Below are positions 28,250-37,670 of a stretch of DNA of 39,031 bases, in pieces; the stretch's first letter is position 1; each line of letters starts with the position of its first letter. Origin of the DNA: Nonomuraea basaltis (GTDB lineage Bacteria; Actinomycetota; Actinomycetes; Streptosporangiales; Streptosporangiaceae); assembly GCF_005893125.1 (NCBI RefSeq), contig NZ_VCJS01000117.1, positions 1 to 39,031 of the forward strand. The letters run 5' to 3'. The translations under genes and the position numbers were made by a program. Below the pieces are notes generated by a model that was not told where the DNA came from, did not search any database, and saw only the letters and a list, made by a program, of their open reading frames with translations.

Positions 28250-29539
28250 TCAGCCCGTGGCGGAAGAGCCGGCCGGCGTCGGCTCGTCTTCGTCGAGCCC
28301 TGCCTTCTCGACCGGCGACGGCGGGTCCTCGCCCGCCCATGCCCTCTCGACCGGCACAGGGAAAGCCTGCACCGGGCGGCGGCGCCAGAACGGCAGGGCG
28401 GCCACGACGATGGTCACCCCCACCAGGCCCGCCACCACGAACGCCCAGGCCGGGCCGAATCCGTCGATGACGGCCCCGGCGATGGGGGCCGCGGCGGCGC
28501 CGCCGATCAGCAGGGCGGTGCCGTGGAAGCCCATCGCCTCTCCCCTGGCGTCCGCGGGCACCCAGCTGCTGACGGCGTTCACCGTGGACGACAGGGACGG
28601 GGCGCAGAGCAGGCCGGCCGGCAGGAGGGCGAGGATCAGCCAGCGCCAGTCGCCGGAGGCCAGGCCGACCGGGACGGTCAGCAGGCTCATGGCCGCGATG
28701 AGCGCGAGAGGTGAGAAGCCGCGCGCCAGGCCGCCGTACACAAACCCGCCGGACAGCGAATAGACGCACCAGATGCCGACGGCAAGGCCCACCCACGCCG
28801 TCTGGTCGGCCTTGGTCATGGTGGCGACCAGGGCCAGCTCGGTCGCGGTGAGGACGAACGTGGCCGCCGTGACCGTGCCGAGCAGCGCTCCGAACGCCGG
28901 CGTGAACCACTGCCGCCTGGGCACCTTGCCCGCCCGCTCCTCGTGCGCCCGCTCCGCGGCCGAACGGGTGGGCGGGTTGAGCACGATCAGGCCCAGCCCC
29001 GCGACCGTTATGCCGACCCCGATGGCCGCCATCGTCACGCTGCCGCCCAGCGTCGTCATGCCCGCCACCGCCAGCGCGGGCCCCGTCATGTACGACAGCT
29101 CGACCAGCATCGAGTCGAGCGTGAAGGCGACGGACCGCTGCGGCACCGGCACCAGGGCGGCCAGGCACTGCCTGGTCACGCTGAACACCGGCAGCGCCAG
29201 CAACCCCGCCAGCGCCGTCGCGCCGACCAGGACGGGGTAGGGCAGCGCCCACGCGCACGCCCAGAACACCGCCTGGGCCACGGTGGTGACGGCCAGCACC
29301 GGGCGCATGCCGTATTTGTCGATCAACCTTCCCGCCAACGGTGAGCCGATGGCCATGCCGATCGTGCTCGCCAGGGTGACCAGCCCGGCCCAGTAGTAGC
29401 CGAGGCCGAGATCCTGGACCACGTGCAGGGTCAGCGCGAAGGTCACAGCCGTGGCGGGAACCCGGGCCAGCATCCCCACCATCAGCAACGTGGGGACGCC
29501 AGGGTTTTTGAGCAGGCGTCGGTAAGGGTCGAGTGCCAT
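28250..29539 (-). CDS. MFS transporter, 12-TM
   Basis: The 429-aa protein has about 12 membrane segments, with motif A-like GSPLAGRLIDKYGMRPVL between TM2 and TM3. An acidic, proline-rich cytoplasmic tail (ERAWAGEDPPSPVEKAGLDE) ends the protein. No regulator is adjacent on the same strand. It is divergent from panB; the 137 nt between them hold both promoters. The substrate is unknown. About 190 nt between this gene and the next operon show nothing notable. Confidence 0.85.
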   Translation of the reverse strand: MALDPYRRLLKNPGVPTLLMVGMLARVPATAVTFALTLHVVQDLGLGYYWAGLVTLASTIGMAIGSPLAGRLIDKYGMRPVLAVTTVAQAVFWACAWALPYPVLVGATALAGLLALPVFSVTRQCLAALVPVPQRSVAFTLDSMLVELSYMTGPALAVAGMTTLGGSVTMAAIGVGITVAGLGLIVLNPPTRSAAERAHEERAGKVPRRQWFTPAFGALLGTVTAATFVLTATELALVATMTKADQTAWVGLAVGIWCVYSLSGGFVYGGLARGFSPLALIAAMSLLTVPVGLASGDWRWLILALLPAGLLCAPSLSSTVNAVSSWVPADARGEAMGFHGTALLIGGAAAAPIAGAVIDGFGPAWAFVVAGLVGVTIVVAALPFWRRRPVQAFPVPVERAWAGEDPPSPVEKAGLDEDEPTPAGSSATG

Positions 29540-29675
29540 GGCGATTGATTACCTCCGCGTTGATTGTCGCAACAGGCACCGACAGTTTCGCCACAGGTTT
29601 TTCGCGCGTGACATCATCAGAAGGAGTCCGGGGACGCCACTGGGGCGCCTCGAGACGGTCCTGGAGGGTTTACGT

Positions 29676-30506
29676 ATGTCCTCTTCATCCATGCTGTACG
29701 GCGGCGTCTCCGGGCGCCGCGTCACCGTCCGCGACCTCGCCGCCGCCAAGGAGCGCGGAGAGCGGTGGCCCATGGTCACCGCCTACGACGCGATGACGGC
29801 CAGGGTGTTCGACGCGGCCGGCATCCCGGTCCTGCTGGTGGGCGACTCCGCGGCCATCGTCGTGTACGGCTACGACTCCACGCTGCCCGTCACGGTCGAC
29901 GACCTGCTGCCGCTCACGGCGGCCGTCGTACGCGGGTCGTCGCGCGCGCTCGTCGTCGCGGACCTGCCGTTCGGGTCGTACCAGTCCTCGCCCCAGCAGG
30001 CGCTGGAGTCGGCGGCGCGCTTCATGAAGGAGGCGGGCGCGCAGGCGGTCAAGCTGGAGGGCGGCCGCCGGGTCCTGCCGCAGGTCGAGGCGCTGGTCTC
30101 GGCGGGCGTACCGGTCATGGCGCACCTCGGGCTGACCCCGCAGTCGGTCAACGTCCTGGGCGGCTACCGCGTGCAGGGGCGGGGGCAGTCGGGCGACGAG
30201 CTCATGTCGGACGCCAAGGACCTGGAGCGGGCCGGCGCGTTCTCGGTGGTGCTGGAGTGCGTACCGGCGGACCTGGCGCAGCGGGTGACGACGTCGCTCG
30301 CGATCCCGACGATCGGCATCGGGGCGGGGGCGGAGACGGACGCGCAGGTCCTGGTGTGGCAGGACCTGATGGGGCTGACGCCGCACCCGGCCAAGTTCGT
30401 CAAGCGGTACTCGGACCTGGCCGCCGAGATGGACCGCGCCGTCCGCGCCTTCGCCGCCGACGTGACCTCCGGCGCCTTCCCGGCCCCGGAACACACCTAC
30501 AGCTGA
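29676..30506 (+). CDS. panB: 3-Methyl-2-oxobutanoate hydroxymethyltransferase
   Basis: The 276-aa enzyme transfers a hydroxymethyl group from 5,10-methylene-THF to 2-oxoisovalerate, the first committed step to pantothenate and coenzyme A. It shows MVTAYDAMTARVFD, VLLVGDSAA with the Mg2+-binding D57, GYDSTLPVTVDDLLPLT, VKLEGG and TIGIGAG. ATG 29676 is chosen because GGAGGG lies 8 nt upstream and it fits the family length. The open frame extends to 29538 without family similarity. panC and panD are not adjacent. A strong hairpin follows. Confidence 0.96.
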   Translation: MSSSSMLYGGVSGRRVTVRDLAAAKERGERWPMVTAYDAMTARVFDAAGIPVLLVGDSAAIVVYGYDSTLPVTVDDLLPLTAAVVRGSSRALVVADLPFGSYQSSPQQALESAARFMKEAGAQAVKLEGGRRVLPQVEALVSAGVPVMAHLGLTPQSVNVLGGYRVQGRGQSGDELMSDAKDLERAGAFSVVLECVPADLAQRVTTSLAIPTIGIGAGAETDAQVLVWQDLMGLTPHPAKFVKRYSDLAAEMDRAVRAFAADVTSGAFPAPEHTYS

Positions 30507-30521
30507 CCCCCGCGCGACGGC

Positions 30522-30550
30522 GGGCCGGCCCTGCAACGCGGGCCGGGCCC
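30522..30550. terminator. GC-rich hairpin between convergent panB and ABC permease
   Basis: Bases 30522-30531 (gggccggccc) pair with 30540-30550 with one bulge and an 8-nt loop. It lies between two convergent genes. Confidence 0.6.
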
Positions 30551-30586
30551 GGAGTCCTGAAGGATCGGGTCTCCGCGCCGCAATTC

Positions 30587-31306
30587 TTATGACCGGCGAG
30601 GTTCCCAGCGGAACCACAGTCTGATCGCGACCAGCCCCGCGACCGCCCAGGCGGTGAGGACGAGGGCGGGCCCGGCCAGGTCGCCGGTCCTGACGGCGTG
30701 CACGACCGCCGTGGTCGGCAGCAGGTCCAGCACCGCCTGCAGCCACGAGGGCAGCGGGATGGGGCCCATCGCGCCCGCCGCGACCCCGCACACCAGGAAG
30801 ACCGGCATGGTGTACGCGGCCGCCAGCTCGGCGCGCGGGATCGCGGCGGTGTAGGCGGCGCCGAGCAGCGACAGCACGGCCGAGCCCGCGGCGGTGACGG
30901 CGATGAAGGCGAGCGGGTTCCCGGGCAGCGGGACGTCGGCGGCCAGGCGCACGGCCACCGCGCAGGCCACGATCATCGCCAGGGTCTGCGTGGCCGTGGA
31001 GGCGATCTGGCCGGTCAGGATCTGCGTGCCGGTCAGCTCGGTGGCCCGCAGCCGCTTGAGCACGAGCTGGTCGCGGCGGTTCGCGAGCGCGACGGCGATG
31101 TTCATGAACGCGGTGATCGACAGCAGGATGGCGAGGGTCCCCTGGAAGATCGAGGTGGCGGCGGCGACGCCGTCGGCGCGCACGTGCCGCATGAGCAGCG
31201 GCATCCCGACGGCCAGCCCCACGGGTGTGACCACCGAGGCGAACAGCATGGCCTTGTCGCGCCAGAACAGGCGGGTGCCGAGACGGTAGGTGGCGGCCAG
31301 GCTCAT
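30587..31306 (-). CDS. ABC-2 type exporter permease
   Basis: The 239-aa protein has six hydrophobic segments, and its coupling segment (NRRDQLVLKRLRATELTGTQ) is typical of ABC-2 permeases. The ATG at 31306 overlaps the stop of the ATPase gene by 4 nt, so both are co-translated. Substrate not known. Confidence 0.9.
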   Translation of the reverse strand: MSLAATYRLGTRLFWRDKAMLFASVVTPVGLAVGMPLLMRHVRADGVAAATSIFQGTLAILLSITAFMNIAVALANRRDQLVLKRLRATELTGTQILTGQIASTATQTLAMIVACAVAVRLAADVPLPGNPLAFIAVTAAGSAVLSLLGAAYTAAIPRAELAAAYTMPVFLVCGVAAGAMGPIPLPSWLQAVLDLLPTTAVVHAVRTGDLAGPALVLTAWAVAGLVAIRLWFRWEPRRS

Positions 31307-32190
31307 CGGGCGCTCCCGGGCAGGTCGAGGAACAGGTCTTCGAGGGTGGCGGTGCGGACCTCCAGGTCCGCCAGCCGCAGCCCGCGCTCGGCCGCCCAGG
31401 TGAGCAGCGTCTGCGCGGCCAGGTCGGGGTCCTCGGTGCGGCAGACGGCGCTGCCGCCCTCCACGGTGACCGGCACCGGCAGGTCGCCGGGGTGCACGTG
31501 GGCGGGCAGCCGGAACGCGACCCGCCCGCTGCCGGCCGCCAGTGTCTCCGCCATGCCGCCCGAGGCGACGATCCGGCCCTCGTCCATGATCGCCATGGCG
31601 GCGGCCAGCCGCTGCGCCTCCTCCAGGTAGTGCGTGGTCAGCAGGATCGTGGTGCCCCGCCTGGCCAGATCGCGGACGACGTCCCAGGTGTTCCTGCGGG
31701 CCTCGGGGTCCATGCCGGTGGTCGGCTCGTCCAGGAACAGCACGTCGGGCCGGCCCAGCAGGGCCAGCGCCAGGTCGAGCCGGCGTTTCTCGCCGCCGGA
31801 CAGCTGCCGCACCTTGGTGCCGGCCCGGCCGGTCAGCCCTGCCAGCTCCAGGGCCTCGTCGCGGGGGCGGGGCGCGGCGGTGAAGTCCCGCCAGGTGTCG
31901 ACGGTCTGGGCGACCGTCAGATCGGGGAAGAAGCCGGCCTCCTGGAGCATGATCCCGGTGCGCTGCCTGAGAGCCGCGCGGCCGGCGTAAGGGTCGAGGC
32001 CGAGGACCCGTACGCTGCCGCCGTCCGCCCGCTGGAATCCGGCCAGCACCTCGACCGTCGTGGTCTTGCCCGCGCCGTTCCTGCCCAGCAGCGCGAAGAT
32101 CTCTCCCTCGGCCACCTCGAACGAGATGCCTCGCACCGCCTCGAAGCCCTGGTGGCTCTTCCTGAGCCCGGTCACCTGGATCGCTGTCAT
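31303..32190 (-). CDS. ABC exporter ATP-binding protein
   Basis: The 295-aa protein has Walker A GRNGAGKTT, signature LSGGE, Walker B VLFLDEP and H-loop LTTHYLEE. A C-terminal extension ends with LEVRTATLEDLFLDLPGSAR, as in DrrA-like exporters. With the overlapping permease gene it forms a complete half-transporter pair. No regulator gene is adjacent, unlike the exporter at 23983-25697. Confidence 0.93.
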   Translation of the reverse strand: MTAIQVTGLRKSHQGFEAVRGISFEVAEGEIFALLGRNGAGKTTTVEVLAGFQRADGGSVRVLGLDPYAGRAALRQRTGIMLQEAGFFPDLTVAQTVDTWRDFTAAPRPRDEALELAGLTGRAGTKVRQLSGGEKRRLDLALALLGRPDVLFLDEPTTGMDPEARRNTWDVVRDLARRGTTILLTTHYLEEAQRLAAAMAIMDEGRIVASGGMAETLAAGSGRVAFRLPAHVHPGDLPVPVTVEGGSAVCRTEDPDLAAQTLLTWAAERGLRLADLEVRTATLEDLFLDLPGSAR

Positions 32191-32236
32191 GCGTCCGACT
32201 ATTTCCGGACACGACCCCCGGGCGACAGTGAAGAAT

Positions 32237-32923
32237 TCACGACTTCCGCGCGAGCTTCAGCAGCGCGTCCGTGACGCCTTCGGGGTCGACGATCTGGTGC
32301 AGGTGCAGGCCGGGCACGCGGGTCACGGGCCAGCCCCGCCGGTGCGCCTCGTCGGCGACCTTGTCGTACGGCGGCCCGTACCACAGGCACGAGCACCGGA
32401 CGTCGTCCCACCCGGCGGGCACGGGGACGGACTGCGTGTAGTAGTCGAGCGGCAACCGCGCCTGCTCCGCCGCCACCCGCACGCGTACGGCGGGATCGGG
32501 CAGCATGGCCACCACGTCCTCCTCGTCCCACCAGTCCGTCCAGCGCGGCAGCACCCCGTCGGGGCCGGCCAGGTCGCGCAGGAACGGCAGGAACTCCTCC
32601 TCCGTGACCTTGATCAGCCCGTCGCGCGGCGGGATGTGCGCGTCGGCGAACACGCACGCCACCACGCGCTCGCCCAGGCCCTCCTTGATCAGCGGCAGGA
32701 AGAACCCGGCGTTGCTGTGCCCGGCCAGCACCACGGGCGTGTCCGGGGCGGCGTCGCGCACCGCCGTCACCACCCGCGGCCAGTAGGGCGCCCCGCCGGT
32801 GGACACTCTGGTCAGGTCGGGCACCACGGCGGCGTGGCCGCGGCGCTCCAGCGACTCCGCCACGGGAGCCCACGTCGACGGCCCGACGGAGGGGCTGTGC
32901 ACGAGTACGAAGGTCGTCTCCAC
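32237..32923 (-). CDS. Alpha/beta hydrolase
   Basis: The 228-aa protein has FVLVHSPSVGPSTW (oxyanion region) and the nucleophile elbow AGHSNAG, with a late His in LHLHQIVDP. It is a small cytoplasmic hydrolase of the AB_hydrolase_6 type. The substrate is unknown. It lies 46 nt before the ABC ATPase gene on the same strand and 12 nt after the MocR gene, so the three could be one transcript. Confidence 0.87.
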   Translation of the reverse strand: METTFVLVHSPSVGPSTWAPVAESLERRGHAAVVPDLTRVSTGGAPYWPRVVTAVRDAAPDTPVVLAGHSNAGFFLPLIKEGLGERVVACVFADAHIPPRDGLIKVTEEEFLPFLRDLAGPDGVLPRWTDWWDEEDVVAMLPDPAVRVRVAAEQARLPLDYYTQSVPVPAGWDDVRCSCLWYGPPYDKVADEAHRRGWPVTRVPGLHLHQIVDPEGVTDALLKLARKS

Positions 32924-32935
32924 GGTCCCACACTG

Positions 32936-34366
32936 TCAGACGATGAGGGTGTGGCGGGAGACCGTGCGCCCGGCTCCGTCGAAGGAAGCCCAGGCCAGGG
33001 CCAGGTTGTTCACCGCCCGCGAAAGCTCGTCCTCGGGGAAGAGGAAGTGCAGCCGCATGTGGTCGGCGTGCCCGCCCAGCGGGTCGAACGATCGTCCCGG
33101 CGGCACCGCGACCCCGTGCCTGAGCGCCACCTGGGAGAAGGCGTCGACGTCGCCGCGCGGGAGGCGTACCCAGATCGTCTGGCCGCCGCGGGCCGGCTCG
33201 AACGACCACGACGGCAGTTGCCCGCGCAGCTCGGCGCGGAGGTGGTCGTGGCGCTCGCGCAGCGTGCGCACGCGCGCCCGGCGCACCTCGTCCAGGCGGC
33301 GCAGCAGCGCCGCGGCGGCGAGCTGGCTGAGGACCTCGCCCCCGAGGTCGTGTACGGCCCGCAGCCTGGCCAGGCGCGACACCAGCGGTGCCGCCGCGCG
33401 GATCCAGCCCACCCGCAGCCCGCCCCACACGAGCTTGCTCAGCGAGCCCACCGTGACGACCTGCTCGCGCTGTCCGAACATGGCCACCGGCGGCGGCGTC
33501 TCGCCCTCGAAGCACAGCTCGGCGCAGACCTCGTCGTCGATCAGCGGCACGTCGTGCTCGGCGGCGAGCGCGGCCAGCCGCCTGCGGTCCGGGTTCGCCA
33601 TGACGGCGCCGTCCGGGTTGCGCGCGGTGGGGACGAAGTAGGCCAGCGCGGGTCGCTCGCGTATGGCGTCGCGGAGCCGCTCCGCGGTGACGGGCTTGAC
33701 CACCGCGGCCGCGTGCCTGAAGACCTCCAGCGCGCCGGGGTACGTCGGCGACTCGGTCAGCACGGTGTCGCCCGGCGCCACCAGCAGCCCGGTCAGCAGC
33801 GTGAACGCCTGCTGGGCGCCGGTCGTCACCATGATCTCGTCGGCCGTCGTGGGCACGCCGCGCGCGGTGTAGTAACCGGCGAGTGCCGCTCGCAGGGCGG
33901 GGTTGCCCGCCGGCTGGTAGCCCAGATCGCGCACGCCGGCCAGCCGCGCCATGGCCTCCTCGTACGCCTCGAACATCGCCGCCGGCGGGTCGTCGGGTGC
34001 GGCGCACGTCAGCAGCCGCACCCCGTCCGGCGGATGCAGGATGTGCAGCAGCAGCGGATTGGCCACCACCCCGTCGGCGGTCCTCGTCGCGGGCAGGTCG
34101 AGCGCGGCCACCCGCGTGCCGCTGCCCTGGCGGCGCACCACGCGGCCCTCCTGCTGGAGCAGGTCGTACGCCGCGACCACGGTGCCCCGGCCCACCGCGA
34201 GCCGCCTGGCCAGCACCCGGTCAGGGGGCAGCGGCTCGTCCGGCGGCAGCACGCCGTCGTCGATGAGCCCCCGCAGCCTGGCCGTCAGCAGCAGATACAG
34301 CGGCCCGCGGCCCGACGCCCATCGGCCCAGCAGGTCCACGAGGTCATCCAGATTGGCCCCATTCAT
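32936..34366 (-). CDS. MocR-type (GntR-aminotransferase) regulator
   Basis: The 476-aa protein has an N-terminal GntR winged helix (about 10-75; LPPDRVLARRLAVGRGTVVA) and a fold-type I aminotransferase domain with PLP-binding Lys in GSLSKLVWGGLR and Asp/Tyr around IDDEVCAE. MocR proteins bind PLP and control genes of PLP or amino-acid metabolism. ATG 34366 is preferred over 34396 because the CCAAT-n8-ATTGG element (34370-34387) would otherwise be coding. It is divergent from a PLP-dependent trans-sulfuration enzyme, its likely target. Confidence 0.9.
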   Translation of the reverse strand: MNGANLDDLVDLLGRWASGRGPLYLLLTARLRGLIDDGVLPPDEPLPPDRVLARRLAVGRGTVVAAYDLLQQEGRVVRRQGSGTRVAALDLPATRTADGVVANPLLLHILHPPDGVRLLTCAAPDDPPAAMFEAYEEAMARLAGVRDLGYQPAGNPALRAALAGYYTARGVPTTADEIMVTTGAQQAFTLLTGLLVAPGDTVLTESPTYPGALEVFRHAAAVVKPVTAERLRDAIRERPALAYFVPTARNPDGAVMANPDRRRLAALAAEHDVPLIDDEVCAELCFEGETPPPVAMFGQREQVVTVGSLSKLVWGGLRVGWIRAAAPLVSRLARLRAVHDLGGEVLSQLAAAALLRRLDEVRRARVRTLRERHDHLRAELRGQLPSWSFEPARGGQTIWVRLPRGDVDAFSQVALRHGVAVPPGRSFDPLGGHADHMRLHFLFPEDELSRAVNNLALAWASFDGAGRTVSRHTLIV

Positions 34367-34369
34367 AGA

Positions 34370-34387
34370 CCAATTCTGCCGGATTGG
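34370..34387. promoter_or_regulatory. Inverted repeat CCAAT-n8-ATTGG, candidate MocR site
   Basis: Five-bp perfect arms lie in the divergent region between the MocR gene and the trans-sulfuration gene. A third ATTGG is at 34352-34356. Confidence 0.4.
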
Positions 34388-34425
34388 CTCTGACATCGGA
34401 TTCCTTGGCCGGGAATCATGGCCAC

Positions 34426-35598
34426 ATGACCGAATTCCGTCCCGAAACCAGGGCGGTCCACCCGCCGCAGCCGCCCGTCGAGAACAGCCGTCCGATCACC
34501 ATGCCGATCTACCAGACGTCCGGGTTCACGTTCGACGACCCTGCCGTGATGGCCGACGCGATGGGGCGTCCCGACGGGGCGTTCGTGTACGGGCGCTACA
34601 CCAATCCCACCGTCCGCGCGCTGGAGCTGGCCGTCGCCGGGCTCGAGGGCGGGTCGGCGGCCATCGCCACCGGCTCCGGCATGGGGGCCATCAACACCGT
34701 CCTGCTCGGCCTGCTCAAGCCCGGCGACCACCTGATCGCCCAGCGGTCGCTGTACGGTGGCACGGCCGCGATGATCAGCGACCTGGTGGGCAGGTTCGGC
34801 ATCGCGGTCACGTACGTGCCGGAGAACGACCCCGCAGCCCTGCGCGCCGCCGTACGGCCGGAGACCAGGCTCGTCTACCTGGAGACGATCAGCAACCCGA
34901 TGGCGCTGGTGGCCGACCTGCCCGGGATGTGCGCGGCGGCCCGCGAGCTGGGGATCCTGTCGGTGGTCGACAGCACGTTCGCCACGCCCATGCTCTGCCG
35001 GCCCTTCGAGCACGGTGCGGACGTCGTCGTCCACTCCACCACCAAATTCCTGTCCGGGCACACCGACCTGGTCGGCGGCATCGCCGTCTTCGCCGGCACG
35101 GCGCTCTACGAGAAGGTCTGGCACTTCGCGACCGAGCTGGGGACCGCGGCCGAGCCGTTCACGGCCTGGCTGACGCTGCGCGGGCTGCAGACGCTCGCGC
35201 TGCGCATGGAACGCCACTGCTCCAACGCGGAGTTCCTGGCCACCCGGCTCGCCGGGCACCCCGCCGTCGCGGCCGTGCACTGGCCGGGACTGCCGCCGCA
35301 TCCCTCGCACGAACTCGCCGGCAAGCTGCTGTCCGGTTTCGGCGGGGTGTTCTCGTTCGACCTGGCCGGCGGGCGGGCGGCGGGAGAGAGGTTCATGAGC
35401 TCGGTACGCCTCGCGCTGCTCGCTCCCTCGCTGGGCGGCGTCGAGACGCTCGTCCTCCACCCGGCCACCACGTCGCACCGTTCGCTCAGCGCTGACGAGC
35501 TTGCCGCGAACGGGATCGGCGAGGGCACGGTGCGGATCGCGGTGGGCATCGAGCATCCCGAGGACCTGTGGGCCGATGTGGCCCAGGCGCTGTCGTAA
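34426..35598 (+). CDS. PLP-dependent trans-sulfuration enzyme (Cys/Met metabolism)
   Basis: The 390-aa enzyme belongs to the cystathionine gamma-synthase/gamma-lyase and methionine gamma-lyase group. Y56 and R58 (VYGRYTNPT), Y110 (SLYGGT), D182 (VVDSTFATP) and PLP-binding K207 (HSTTKFLSGH) are in place. The Cys that follows the active-site Tyr-Gly in bacterial methionine gamma-lyase (LYGCT) is Gly here, so a classic MGL is less likely than a cystathionine- or homocysteine-type lyase. ATG 34426 fits the family start. The next gene, a dehydratase-like PLP enzyme, starts 39 nt downstream. The divergent MocR regulator probably controls both. Confidence 0.88.
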   Translation: MTEFRPETRAVHPPQPPVENSRPITMPIYQTSGFTFDDPAVMADAMGRPDGAFVYGRYTNPTVRALELAVAGLEGGSAAIATGSGMGAINTVLLGLLKPGDHLIAQRSLYGGTAAMISDLVGRFGIAVTYVPENDPAALRAAVRPETRLVYLETISNPMALVADLPGMCAAARELGILSVVDSTFATPMLCRPFEHGADVVVHSTTKFLSGHTDLVGGIAVFAGTALYEKVWHFATELGTAAEPFTAWLTLRGLQTLALRMERHCSNAEFLATRLAGHPAVAAVHWPGLPPHPSHELAGKLLSGFGGVFSFDLAGGRAAGERFMSSVRLALLAPSLGGVETLVLHPATTSHRSLSADELAANGIGEGTVRIAVGIEHPEDLWADVAQALS

Positions 35599-35637
35599 CG
35601 TCTGAGCGTATGCTCGCTGTCTTCGATTGGGGATCTC

Positions 35638-36567
35638 ATGACCGCCGTTACCCATGAGGATGTGCTGGCCGCCGCCGGGCGGATCTCCGGGCTCGTGCTG
35701 CGCACGCCCGTTCTCGAGATCTCGCCCGGGCTGTTCTTCAAGCTGGAGCTGCTGCAGCACTCGGGGTCGTTCAAGGTGCGCGGGGCGTTCAACCGGATGC
35801 TGTCGGCGGGGTCGCTGCCGGACAGCGGGGTGATCGCGGCCAGCGGGGGGAACCATGGGCTGGCGGTGGCGTACGCGGCGAAGGTGCTGGGGGTGCGGGC
35901 GGAGATCTTCGTGCCCGAGGTGACGAGCCCGGTGAAGGTGGCGGGGCTGGGGGCGCTGGGGGCGCATATCACCCAGACGGGGGCCATCTACTCGGAGGCC
36001 GCGGAGGCGGCGGCCAAGCGCGGCGCCGAGACGGGGGCTCTGGCCGTGCACGCGTATGACCAGCCCGAGGTGGTGGCCGGGCAGGGGACGACCGGTCTGG
36101 AGATCATGGAACAGACCGGGGGCGTGGACACCGTGGTGGTGGCCGTGGGAGGTGGCGGCTTCGCCGCGGGGATCACGCTGGGGACCGCCCATGGTGCGGC
36201 GGGGCCCCGGATCGTCGCCGTCGAGCCCGAGCGGATCCCGACCCTGCATCAGGCGCTGCGGGCCGGGCGGCCGGTGCCGGTCAAGGTGGGCGGGGTGGCG
36301 GCCGACGCCCTGGGCGCCACCCAGCTCGGCGGACTGGCCTTCGAGATCCTTTCGGGGCCGCGGGTGGAGAGCGTGCTGGTGAGCGACGAGGCGATCGTGG
36401 CGGCTCGCCGTACCTTGTGGGCGCGGCACCGGGTGGTGGCCGAGCACGCGGGGGCGGCGGCGTACGCGGGGCTGCTGTCAGGGGCGTACACGCCGGCGCC
36501 GGGGGAGCGGGTGGCGGTCGTGGTGTGCGGCTCCAACACCGACCCCGCGACCCTGGCCACCACCTGA
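35638..36567 (+). CDS. Threonine/serine dehydratase-like PLP enzyme
   Basis: The 309-aa protein is a fold-type II PLP enzyme. The PLP Lys is in SGSFKVRGAF, the substrate loop is ASGGNHGLAVAYAA, and the phosphate-binding glycine loop is AVGGGGFAAG. There is no C-terminal ACT domain, so it resembles catabolic threonine/serine dehydratases, which give 2-oxobutanoate or pyruvate plus ammonia. GGGGATC precedes ATG 35638. It is probably co-transcribed with the trans-sulfuration gene, whose lyase reaction can also give 2-oxobutanoate. Confidence 0.87.
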   Translation: MTAVTHEDVLAAAGRISGLVLRTPVLEISPGLFFKLELLQHSGSFKVRGAFNRMLSAGSLPDSGVIAASGGNHGLAVAYAAKVLGVRAEIFVPEVTSPVKVAGLGALGAHITQTGAIYSEAAEAAAKRGAETGALAVHAYDQPEVVAGQGTTGLEIMEQTGGVDTVVVAVGGGGFAAGITLGTAHGAAGPRIVAVEPERIPTLHQALRAGRPVPVKVGGVAADALGATQLGGLAFEILSGPRVESVLVSDEAIVAARRTLWARHRVVAEHAGAAAYAGLLSGAYTPAPGERVAVVVCGSNTDPATLATT

Positions 36568-36584
36568 ACCGCTGACGATCGACT

Positions 36585-37670
36585 GTGCTCTCGATCCCGG
36601 CCAGGCGGCTCGCCGGCGCCCTCATCACGGCCGTCTCCATCGCCTACACCGTGATCGCGCTGCTCTACTTCCGGCACGGCCCGGGCTACGGCACGGCGGC
36701 TGCGGTGGCGATGCTGGCCGTCGTCTCCACGCACCACCTGAACATGCGGGCGGGACTGCGGGGCGAGCGGCCGCCGCGCTTCCCCCTCACGCTCGTGCTC
36801 CAGGCCGTGGTCACGTACCTGCCCGACTTCCTGCTGCCGGGCGGCATGTCGGCGGTGGCCGCCCCGATGCTGGCGGGGGCCCTGCTGGTGTTCCTGCCGC
36901 TGCGCTGGGGCTGCGCGCTGGTCGTTCTGATGATGCTGTACGAGGGCGCCGCGCTGTGGGCCGGCGTCGACTTCTCGGTGGTCACCGCCTTCTACGTGGT
37001 CACCGTGCCCACGACGGGCGCCATGACGTACGCGCTGGTCCGCTTCGTCCGCGTGACGGCCGACCTGGAGCAGGCCAGGGCCGAGCTGGCGGACGCCGCC
37101 GTGCTCAAGGAACGCCTGCGGATCTCCCGCGACCTGCACGACGGCCTGGGGCACAGCCTCACCGCGATCGCGCTCAAGGGCGACCTGGCCTCCCGCCTCA
37201 TGGACCGCGACCCCTCATCGGCGCGGACCGAGGTGGGCGAGCTGGTGCGGGTGGCCAGGGAGGCGGCCCAGGACGTACGCCAGGTCGCCAGGGGCTACCG
37301 GGCCATGTCGCTGCCGGGCGAGGTGAACCGGGCCGTGGCGCTGCTGGAGTCGTCCGGCGTCGGCTGCCAGGCGCACCTGGCCGACGTGGCGCTGCCGCGG
37401 CGCTCGGAGGAGGCGCTGGCCTGGGCCGTACGCGAGGCGGTCACCAACGTCCTGCGCCACAGCAGGGCCACCACCTGCACGATCACCACCTCGCTGAACG
37501 GCGCGACGGTACGGCTGAAGGTGGCCAACGACGGCGCCCCGCCGGACACCGGACCACCCGGCGACGGCCTCACGGGGCTGGCTGAGCGGGCGGCCCAGGC
37601 GGGCGGCACCTGCACCGCCGCCCCGGCGGGCCCCGGCGGCTTCCTTCTGACCATGGAGGTCGGGTCATGA
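36585..37670 (+). CDS. NarL-type sensor histidine kinase (DesK-like)
   Basis: The 361-aa protein has about five hydrophobic segments in residues 10-155 and a short coiled coil (158-178). The HisKA_3 dimerisation motif is ISRDLHDGLGHSLTAIALK with phospho-acceptor H185. A small HATPase domain follows, with the N-box EAVTNVLRHS and G-box GDGLTGLAER. It has no extracellular sensor domain, so it likely senses membrane state or an intramembrane ligand. GTG 36585 starts 17 nt after the previous stop. Its stop overlaps the response-regulator ATG by 4 nt. Confidence 0.92.
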   Translation: MLSIPARRLAGALITAVSIAYTVIALLYFRHGPGYGTAAAVAMLAVVSTHHLNMRAGLRGERPPRFPLTLVLQAVVTYLPDFLLPGGMSAVAAPMLAGALLVFLPLRWGCALVVLMMLYEGAALWAGVDFSVVTAFYVVTVPTTGAMTYALVRFVRVTADLEQARAELADAAVLKERLRISRDLHDGLGHSLTAIALKGDLASRLMDRDPSSARTEVGELVRVAREAAQDVRQVARGYRAMSLPGEVNRAVALLESSGVGCQAHLADVALPRRSEEALAWAVREAVTNVLRHSRATTCTITTSLNGATVRLKVANDGAPPDTGPPGDGLTGLAERAAQAGGTCTAAPAGPGGFLLTMEVGS

